From Actinomycetota bacterium (GTDB lineage Bacteria > Actinomycetota > Thermoleophilia > Solirubrobacterales > Solirubrobacteraceae): a stretch of 19,599 nucleotides of DNA. Location of the stretch: contig JAHWJM010000009.1 in NCBI GenBank assembly GCA_019348435.1, positions 1 through 19,599 on the forward strand, read 5' to 3'. Of the stretch, positions 1 through 5,092 are shown piece after piece (position 1 is the first letter of the stretch; each line of letters starts with the position of its first letter). The notes beneath the pieces are model-generated. The model was not told the DNA's origin, did not search any database, and saw only the letters and a program-made list of their open reading frames with translations. Both the position numbers and the translations under genes were made by a program.

Positions 1-345
1 CGCCCCCAGCGGGCCGCCGGCGGCCCGCCGCGACAGCCAGACGAACAGCGCGACGAGCAGGATCACGGGCCCGAAGCCGAACAGCAGGTTGAAGAGCACG
101 CCGCGGCCGTCGTTGATCGGCGCCGCCTCGATGACAACGCCGCCGTCCTCGAGGGCGTCCGTGAGCTCGTCGTTGTCGGCGAACACCGGCACCTCGGTCT
201 CGAAGAACCGCGTCGGCTCCGCCGTCTCGGAGTCGGCCGGGTACTTCACGGGCTCCTCGAAGCGTCCTTCGACCGTCGTACCGGTCGTCGAGATCCGCTC
301 GACGTTGCCCTCGCGCACCTGGTCGAGGCCCGCGCCCAGCTCGAT
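1..345 (-). CDS. ftsH: FtsH protease, N-terminal part (runs off window; start missing)
   Basis: Membrane-anchored AAA+ zinc protease that degrades misfolded membrane and soluble proteins. Only the extracytoplasmic domain and second membrane helix are in the window. The minus-strand reading includes DQVREGNVERISTTG, then PTRFFETEVPVFADNDEL, then the helix FNLLFGFGPVILLVALFVW followed by LSRRA and a Gly-rich linker. This matches the family order; the AAA and protease domains lie beyond position 1. Oddity: the expected first membrane helix and start codon are absent. Going upstream in this frame there is no ATG, GTG or TTG between about 319 and an in-frame TGA at 394-396. The only start candidate inside the match is a GTG at 316-318, which would remove the first helix. 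The gene therefore appears broken near 320-345, where a plus-strand chrA-like segment begins. Identity is firm from the sequence; whether the break is biological or an assembly fault is open. Confidence 0.82.
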   Translation of the reverse strand, partial: MELGAGLDQVREGNVERISTTGTTVEGRFEEPVKYPADSETAEPTRFFETEVPVFADNDELTDALEDGGVVIEAAPINDGRGVLFNLLFGFGPVILLVALFVWLSRRAAGGPLGA

Positions 346-516
346 CGCGCTCGCGGCGGCGGTTGTGGTGCTGGTTATACCGACGGCGGCGACTCAGGTG
401 GCCGTGATCGCGCTGGCAGGATTGATCGGCTGGCGGACTCTGAGCGCAGACGCGCCGACCTCGGTTGCGCCGCTGAGCGTCCCGATCGGCCGCCGAACGG
501 CAGCCGTCGCGCGCGC
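344..516 (+). pseudogene. ChrA-like chromate transporter fragment (possible)
   Basis: A short plus-strand stretch lies between the broken ends of ftsH and the ADC-like gene, both on the minus strand. It reads as a hydrophobic segment, AAAVVVLVIPTAATQVAVIA then LAGLIGWRTL, followed by a polar linker and SVPIGRRTAAVA. This pattern resembles the middle of two-domain ChrA transporters as I remember them: the last helix pair of the first domain, a short loop, then an R-R motif opening the second domain. Nothing before 344 or after about 516 continues the resemblance, so it would be an isolated piece of about 57 residues. The frame stays open on both sides, but the flanking residues are antisense to the two minus genes. 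The family call rests on recall and is tentative. A fortuitous hydrophobic antisense frame is the alternative. Confidence 0.4.
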
Positions 517-890
517 GCGGTGGCGGTCACCGACAGCGCCCAGCCGTCGCCGGTCGCCACCGACCGCCCCGGTCGCCCCACCTCGCCGTCGAAGCTCGCG
601 AGGACCTTCGGCAGCGCCCAGTTGCCGCGCCCGCCGGCGATGCTGGGCTCGGAATCGACGGCGATGAACGGCACGTGGGCGCGCAGCGGGCGCAGGAGCA
701 ACGGCGCTGCGGCGATCTCGTCGTACGGCCCGACCGGACCCTCCCGGTAGGAGACGAGGCCGCCGACCGTGACCGGCAGACCAGCGCGCCCGGCCAGCTG
801 TGGCGGCAGCGTGCCGCGCGCCTCCGGCGCGGCCGGATGAGCCCAGAACACGGCGTCGATCACGCTCCGCCAAGGGGCGGCGGGGACCAT
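375..890 (-). CDS. Acetoacetate decarboxylase-like protein, C-terminus disrupted
   Basis: Member of the acetoacetate decarboxylase (ADC) superfamily, cytoplasmic; substrate unknown. The ATG at 890 opens MVPAAPWRSV. Family-like blocks follow: SYREGPVGPYDEI, then VPFIAVDSEPSIAGGRGNWA, then LPKVLASF, where the Lys sits in the region of the Schiff-base lysine of true ADCs. Similarity fades after ALSVTATARARRLPFGG (about 490-520). The remaining ~40 residues to the TAA at 375 are low-complexity Arg/Ser/Pro-rich and look like out-of-frame sequence. At about 170 aa the protein is shorter than the 200-250 aa usual for the family. The break coincides with an alternating GC run at 509-519 and with the end of the chrA-like segment. 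The gene starts 9 bp after the metallophosphoesterase stop, so the two are probably cotranscribed. Confidence 0.65.
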   Translation of the reverse strand: MVPAAPWRSVIDAVFWAHPAAPEARGTLPPQLAGRAGLPVTVGGLVSYREGPVGPYDEIAAAPLLLRPLRAHVPFIAVDSEPSIAGGRGNWALPKVLASFDGEVGRPGRSVATGDGWALSVTATARARRLPFGGRSGRSAAQPRSARLRSESASRSILPARSRPPESPPSV

Positions 891-899
891 CGCAGCAGT

Positions 900-2015
900 C
901 TACGAGCGCGGGTCCGCTTGCAACGCCGACACCGGCACGTCGTCGAGCAGGCGCTCCAGGCGCGGCGGGCCGTCGCCGTCGAGCGCGATCGCGCCGCCCG
1001 GCCAGTACGGGCTCGTGGCGCTCGGGCCGCGGCCCATGAAGACCGTCTCGAAGATCCAGTTGCCCGCGTTGTGCAGCTCGATCCCGCTCGGCGTGCGCCA
1101 CTCCGCCGGCGAATCGCGCGCGAGCCGGCCCGTGCGGTGGGTGTGGCCGAAGATCAGGTGCTCCGGCGCGATCCGCAGCCGCCGCGCCGTCTCGCCGATC
1201 GCCGCCAGCCCGGCGACGCGCAGGTCGTGCACGCCGACCCGCGCCTGGACCGGGCCGAGCCCCGCGCGGTTGGCGGCGAGGACCGCGAGCCGGAACGACC
1301 CCGCCAAGGCATAGCCGCGCAGCCGCCCGCCCCGGTCGCTGCCGGTCAGGCCGCGCCACGTCCCGACGGCTGAGCGGCTGCCGATCACCGCGCGTCCGTC
1401 TCCCCCTCGCTGCGCGCTGGCCTGGCTGAGCGCGTAGAGCGGGGCGAGGATCGCCTCGTAGTCATCGGGCGTCGCCGGGTCGGGGATTGCGCCGACCATC
1501 CGCGTCATCAACCCGGCCGCGAGACGCTCGGGCATGGGGATCGGGAAGTGCACGTCAAGGTAGTGGCCGTGGGTGGCGTAGACGTCGTCGCGCAGCCACA
1601 CCCCGGGGTACGCGACCTCGAGGTGAGCCGGGGCGAGAAAGCCGGCCAGCCGTTTGGCGATCCATGACGCTCTGACCGCCGCGACGCGCTCCTCGAGCGG
1701 CAACGGGCCGGGCGCCTCGCGCCGCCCGCGCCAGTCCAGCCAGCCGGCGGCGATGGCGTGGTCGTGATTGCCGGGCACGAGCACGACCTCAGCGCCCGCC
1801 GGCAGCGCGGCGCCGAGCGCGCGCATGATCGGCTCAGCGCGCGCGAGCGTGTCACGCGCAGGGCCGTGGCGCAGCTCGAGCGTGTCGCCGAGCAGGACGA
1901 GCCGGTCGACGGCGTCCAGGCGTGCGCGCAGCGCCTCCAGCGCCGCAGGACGCGCGAGGACGTCGGCGCCAGTGCGTACGCCGATATGCAGATCCGAGAT
2001 GACGAGCGTGCGCAT
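900..2015 (-). CDS. Calcineurin-like metallophosphoesterase
   Basis: Dinuclear-metal phosphoesterase of the calcineurin superfamily, 371 aa; substrate unknown. All signature blocks are present: D8 and H10 in SDLHIG, G43-D44 in LLGDTLEL, GNHDH at 82-86, the ATHGHY block around 147-152 and GHTHR at 290-294. Between the fourth and fifth blocks lies an extra region of about 130 residues, longer than in minimal phosphoesterases. It probably folds as a helical cap over the active site. The ATG at 2015 places the first motif directly at the N-terminus, as is normal. There is no signal peptide, so it should be cytoplasmic. It lies 32 bp downstream of ispH and 9 bp upstream of the ADC-like gene on the same strand, suggesting an ispH-phosphoesterase-ADC transcription unit. 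The superfamily is certain; the specific function cannot be read from sequence. Confidence 0.9.
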   Translation of the reverse strand: MRTLVISDLHIGVRTGADVLARPAALEALRARLDAVDRLVLLGDTLELRHGPARDTLARAEPIMRALGAALPAGAEVVLVPGNHDHAIAAGWLDWRGRREAPGPLPLEERVAAVRASWIAKRLAGFLAPAHLEVAYPGVWLRDDVYATHGHYLDVHFPIPMPERLAAGLMTRMVGAIPDPATPDDYEAILAPLYALSQASAQRGGDGRAVIGSRSAVGTWRGLTGSDRGGRLRGYALAGSFRLAVLAANRAGLGPVQARVGVHDLRVAGLAAIGETARRLRIAPEHLIFGHTHRTGRLARDSPAEWRTPSGIELHNAGNWIFETVFMGRGPSATSPYWPGGAIALDGDGPPRLERLLDDVPVSALQADPRS

Positions 2016-2047
2016 CCGTGCCGCCCGCCGCTAGCGCTCCGAGATGC

Positions 2048-3007
2048 TCAAACCCTGGCCGCGAGATCCTCGCGGATGCGCTTGGGCAGCATGAAGCGCA
2101 CGTCCTCGCGCATGACCTCGAACTCCGAGACGTCGCGTACGCCGCGGTCGGTGAAGTAGGTGACGAGGCGGTTGACGAGCTCCTCCGGCGCGCTCGCGCC
2201 CGACGAGATGCCGACGACGCGCTTGGCGTCGAACCACTCCTCGGCGACCTGCGACTCGTTGTCGATGAGGTGCGAAGCGGTTCCGCAGTCGCGCGCGACG
2301 TCGACGAGCCGCTGCGAGTTGGACGAGTTCTGCGAGCCGATGACGAGCACGAGGTCGCATGCGACCGCCATCTGCTTGACCGCCGCCTGGCGGTTCGTCG
2401 TCGCGTAACAGATGTCGTCCGTGCGCGGGCCGGTGATCGCGGGGAAGCGCTCGCGCAGGCGGTTGATGATCGTGCGCGTCTCGTCGACCGAGAGCGTCGT
2501 CTGCGAGATGTAGGCGACCTTGTCGGGATCGGGGATGTCCAGCGCGTCGACGTCGGCCTCGGTCTCCACGAGAACGATCGACTCGGGCGCCTCCCCCATC
2601 GTGCCCTCGACCTCCTCGTGTCCGCCGTGTCCGATCAGCACGATCGTGTATCCCTCGGCGGCGAACTTCTTGGCCTCGACGTGAACCTTCGTCACGAGCG
2701 GGCAGGTCGCGTCGATCGTCGACAGCGAGCGCTCCGCCGCCTGGGCGTGGACGGCGGGCGAGACGCCGTGGGCGGAGAAGACCGTTGTCGACCCCGGCGG
2801 GATGCTGTCGTCGATCTCGTCGACGAAGATCGCGCCGCGGGCGCGCAGCTGCTCGACCACATGCTTGTTATGGACGATCTCCTTGCGCACGTAGACCGGC
2901 GCGCCGTAGAGCTCCAGCGCGCGCTCGACGGTCTGCACGGCGCGGTCGACACCGGCGCAGTAGCCGCGCGGCGCCGCCAGCAGCAGCTTCTCGACGCAGA
3001 AGGTCAT
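2048..3007 (-). CDS. ispH: 4-hydroxy-3-methylbut-2-enyl diphosphate reductase (IspH/LytB)
   Basis: Final enzyme of the non-mevalonate (MEP) isoprenoid pathway. It reductively dehydrates HMBPP to IPP and DMAPP using a [4Fe-4S] cluster. The protein is 319 aa, the usual size. The three cluster cysteines are visible: C17 in PRGYCAGVDRA, C102 in DATCPLVTKVH and C200 in DDICYATTNRQ. The GHGGHEEVEGTMG block carries the substrate-binding His (H130) and the proton-relay Glu (E132). Conserved SAHGVSP and SQTTLSVDET blocks are also present. The ATG at 3007 is chosen because the first Cys then lies about 17 residues in. The reading frame stays open further upstream but without family sequence. A TACACT hexamer lies 7 nt before the ATG, so the transcript may be leaderless, although GAGGGAT in the same gap also resembles a ribosome site. 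Confidence 0.97.
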   Translation of the reverse strand: MTFCVEKLLLAAPRGYCAGVDRAVQTVERALELYGAPVYVRKEIVHNKHVVEQLRARGAIFVDEIDDSIPPGSTTVFSAHGVSPAVHAQAAERSLSTIDATCPLVTKVHVEAKKFAAEGYTIVLIGHGGHEEVEGTMGEAPESIVLVETEADVDALDIPDPDKVAYISQTTLSVDETRTIINRLRERFPAITGPRTDDICYATTNRQAAVKQMAVACDLVLVIGSQNSSNSQRLVDVARDCGTASHLIDNESQVAEEWFDAKRVVGISSGASAPEELVNRLVTYFTDRGVRDVSEFEVMREDVRFMLPKRIREDLAARV

Positions 3008-3014
3008 ATCCCTC

Positions 3015-3020
3015 AGTGTA
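3015..3020 (-). promoter_or_regulatory. -10 hexamer TACACT for ispH
   Basis: Minus strand TACACT (5 of 6 to TATAAT) ends 7 nt before the ispH ATG. Transcription would start at or within a base or two of the start codon. No convincing -35 is seen. Confidence 0.45.
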
Positions 3021-3048
3021 GGCAGCGCCGCGCGCGCCCCCGCGGCGA

Positions 3049-4176
3049 TCAGCGACCCGCCCGCAGTCGCGTGACCAGCCGGTGGACGGCCTCGCCGACC
3101 GCGTCGATGCTGCGCTGCGCGACGGCGCTCATGTTGTCGGCGAGGGTGTCGCGCTGCGGGTAGTCGAAGTCGATGACGTCGATCGCCGGCACGCCGCGCT
3201 GCCTGAACGGCGTGTGATCGTCGAGGATCGCGCCCGATGTGCGGTTCGGAAACAGCCGACCGACGCCGACGGCGCGGGCCGCGCTGCGCAGCTTCCCCCA
3301 CAGCTCGGCATCCGACCCGCCCTCGCGCGGGAAGCTGAGGCCGCGGCGCTCGGCGATGTAGTCCAGCAGCACGAGCGCGCGGGTCTCGCCGGCGTGGCGC
3401 TTCGCGTAGGCCTTCGAGCCACGCAGGCCACATTCGGCGAACGGCTCGCAGCCGGCGGGCTCCTCCTCGCCATCGAAGAGGACGAAGCGCAGCGCGCGCG
3501 CGTCGGGCGGCCGCCGCGCCCGGTCGAACGCGCGCGCGAGCGTGACGACAGCGGCCGTGCCCGCGGCGCCGTCATTGGCGCCGACGAAGCCGGCCGGTAC
3601 GGCCTCGACGTCATAGTGGGCGGCCACGACGATCGCCGGCATACGACCCGGAACGCTGCCGACGATGTTGCGCAGCCCGGGGTGCCCCGGCACGTTCTCG
3701 AAGCGCCCGCGCGGCAGCAGCGCGCGCAACCGCAGCGCGAGGCGGCGCAGCGGGGCCGAGCCGGCAGGGCGCCAGCCGTAGTCCTCGACCTGCGCGCGCA
3801 GCAGCGCGAACGCGCGGGCGCCGTCGAAGTGGTTCGTCGTGGCGCGGGGGGCGAGCCGGCCGCGCGGCTGGGGGGCGGGCGCGGCCGCCGCCGTCGCCTG
3901 CGACGGCACCGCCGGCTCCTGTGTCGCCTGGTCGGGAGCGCCGGATCCGCACGCCGGCAGCGCCCATGCGCACAGCAGCACCACCAGCACGCCCGCCGCC
4001 GGCCGCCGCCGTCGCCGCGGGCGCCGTCGCTCCGTCTGCTCGGCGGTGCCCGCGAGCGCGATCGGCTCGCGGTCGAGATCGGGCGTCGCCAGCGGCGAGA
4101 TCTCCTCGCGCACGACGTCGTCCATCCGATCGAGCTGGGTCTGGGACTCTGGGTTGGTGGAGAAGTCCCATGCCAT
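3049..4176 (-). CDS. M28-family metallopeptidase with acyl-CoA-dehydrogenase-like N-terminus (chimeric)
   Basis: Zinc peptidase/glutaminyl-cyclase-like protein of family M28, 375 aa from the ATG at 4176, probably exported or membrane anchored. Metal-site blocks: H187 in VAAHYDV, D202 in GANDGAAGTA, E237/E238 in FDGEEE, D272 in LLDYIA, then DDHTPFRQRGVP and DFDYP. The family usually ends this block with a His-Thr pair supplying a zinc ligand. Here the position reads R-D-T, with D343 replacing His. Residues 56-76 form an Arg-rich plus hydrophobic signal ending in a lipobox-like LPAC (C76), but it is internal. The first ~50 residues (MAWDFSTNPESQTQLDRMDD, then VVREEISPL) match acyl-CoA dehydrogenase N-termini. 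No ATG, GTG or TTG lies between that segment and the signal peptide, so the lipoprotein appears to borrow the dehydrogenase start and promoter. Either a true fusion or a recombined remnant. Confidence 0.85.
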   Translation of the reverse strand: MAWDFSTNPESQTQLDRMDDVVREEISPLATPDLDREPIALAGTAEQTERRRPRRRRRPAAGVLVVLLCAWALPACGSGAPDQATQEPAVPSQATAAAAPAPQPRGRLAPRATTNHFDGARAFALLRAQVEDYGWRPAGSAPLRRLALRLRALLPRGRFENVPGHPGLRNIVGSVPGRMPAIVVAAHYDVEAVPAGFVGANDGAAGTAAVVTLARAFDRARRPPDARALRFVLFDGEEEPAGCEPFAECGLRGSKAYAKRHAGETRALVLLDYIAERRGLSFPREGGSDAELWGKLRSAARAVGVGRLFPNRTSGAILDDHTPFRQRGVPAIDVIDFDYPQRDTLADNMSAVAQRSIDAVGEAVHRLVTRLRAGR

Positions 4177-4185
4177 CGCGCCACC

Positions 4186-4191
4186 AGAGTA
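4186..4191 (-). promoter_or_regulatory. -10 hexamer TACTCT for the M28 fusion gene
   Basis: Minus strand TACTCT lies 9 nt before the ATG at 4176. No Shine-Dalgarno stands between them, which predicts a nearly leaderless mRNA. The element probably came with the acyl-CoA dehydrogenase 5' end. Confidence 0.4.
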
Positions 4192-4326
4192 CGCGTCGCT
4201 TCCGGTCGGGGAACCCGCATCGTGGCGATACGAGCGACGGCGTGGGCGGCGATCGCCGCCCACGCCAGGGTGCGTCGTCCTGATGAGACCGACGACGTTA
4301 CGGCCTGTTCGCCGCGACGATCGGCT

Positions 4327-4884
4327 TCATGATGTTCTGTCCGGCTCCGAGCGCAGCACCGTCAGGATCCAGCCGATGACCGTCACCGTGAAGAGCGCGT
4401 AGCCGATCCCCGGCAGCGCACCCGTGCTGTCGACGTCTCCCCCGCCCAGGTAGACGAGCCCATGAGCGGCGAACGGAACGGCCGCGATCGCTCCGAGGAG
4501 GCGAACCCAGAGCGGTGCCCAGCGCGACAGCCCGATCATCAGCAGAGCCGGCGCGTAGAGAAGCACGCCGGCAGCGAACGACGCTTCGCCGCCGGGGACG
4601 TCGGTCGGATTGAGCACCCGCGTCTCGCCGAGCGCCAGCATCACGAATCCCGCCGCCGCGAGCAGGCGGCCCGCGGAGACATGCTGCACCGCGAGCAGCA
4701 CCGACGCGACGATCAGCCCGAGCGCGCTGACTGCGTACATGACGTTCTGCGTGTTGCCCTGCTCGAAGAAGTTGCCGCCGAACCCGAGCGCCGCACCGAC
4801 GGCGAGGCCTCCGACGACGATCGACCGCGCTCCGTCGAGGACCAGCGGTTCACCGGATGCACGAGCTGTTGCACTTGAAGGCAT
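4327..4884 (-). CDS. Six-helix integral membrane protein, unknown function
   Basis: 185 aa protein I do not recognise. Six hydrophobic segments are visible, in order: SIVVGGLAVGAALGFGG, VMYAVSALGLIVASVLLAV, LLAAAGFVMLALGE, FAAGVLLYAPALLMIGL, LLGAIAAVPFAAHGLVYLG and GYALFTVTVIGWILTVL. Loops are short, and one polar loop carries ETRVLNPTDVPGGEAS. There is no enzymatic motif. The layout recalls small DUF-type membrane proteins of soil actinobacteria and proteobacteria. The ATG at 4884 is chosen over the much longer open frame because a good Shine-Dalgarno (GAAAGGGA, 4890-4897) precedes it and the sequence becomes protein-like only from here. It is divergent from the sensor kinase at 5093 across a 208 bp gap that probably holds both promoters, so coregulation with that signalling pair is possible but unproven. 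Confidence 0.8.
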   Translation of the reverse strand: MPSSATARASGEPLVLDGARSIVVGGLAVGAALGFGGNFFEQGNTQNVMYAVSALGLIVASVLLAVQHVSAGRLLAAAGFVMLALGETRVLNPTDVPGGEASFAAGVLLYAPALLMIGLSRWAPLWVRLLGAIAAVPFAAHGLVYLGGGDVDSTGALPGIGYALFTVTVIGWILTVLRSEPDRTS

Positions 4885-4889
4885 CACGA

Positions 4890-4897
4890 TCCCTTTC
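4890..4897 (-). promoter_or_regulatory. Shine-Dalgarno GAAAGGGA deciding the 4884 start
   Basis: Minus strand GAAAGGGA ends 5 nt before the ATG at 4884. It fixes the start of the membrane protein inside a longer open frame. Confidence 0.65.
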
Positions 4898-4946
4898 GAT
4901 GAGAGGTGCCGCCTGACGCAGACGACACCGGGACAAGATGGAGCGC

Positions 4947-4952
4947 AAGGTA
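4947..4952 (-). promoter_or_regulatory. Candidate -10 TACCTT of a leadered promoter
   Basis: Minus strand TACCTT lies within CCGTACCTTGC, 62 nt before the ATG at 4884. The same 11-mer occurs upstream of the gene starting at 15893, the other minus gene with a clear Shine-Dalgarno. This suggests a shared promoter element for leadered transcripts. Confidence 0.35.
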
Positions 4953-5080
4953 CGGCGACACCGGCGGACTCCGAAAGCCGAAAAGCCTCCGATCTACGGC
5001 AAGCAATCCCGCAGGCGCCGTACGGAAAACCCCCGCTGACGGTCGGGCTGCCGGGCTTTCCGGGGGCGACAGCTTCGCGA

Positions 5081-5086
5081 GACAAT
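5081..5086 (+). promoter_or_regulatory. -10-like GACAAT for the sensor kinase
   Basis: GACAAT ends 6 nt before the kinase ATG at 5093. There is no Shine-Dalgarno, so a leaderless transcript is likely. Confidence 0.35.
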
Positions 5087-5092
5087 GCGTCC

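Noticed and set aside
89..667. A 192-residue plus-strand open frame at the left end
   Set aside because: Only the middle (344-516) is protein-like. The flanks are antisense to ftsH and the ADC-like gene, so it is not one gene.
2018..3163. Long plus-strand open frames opposite ispH, the M28 peptidase, the subtilase (12365-13333) and the DUF1385 gene (16416-17498)
   Set aside because: They are Arg/Asp/Ala/Gly-rich, without family motifs, and exactly antisense to well-supported genes. This is typical of third-position GC in this genome.
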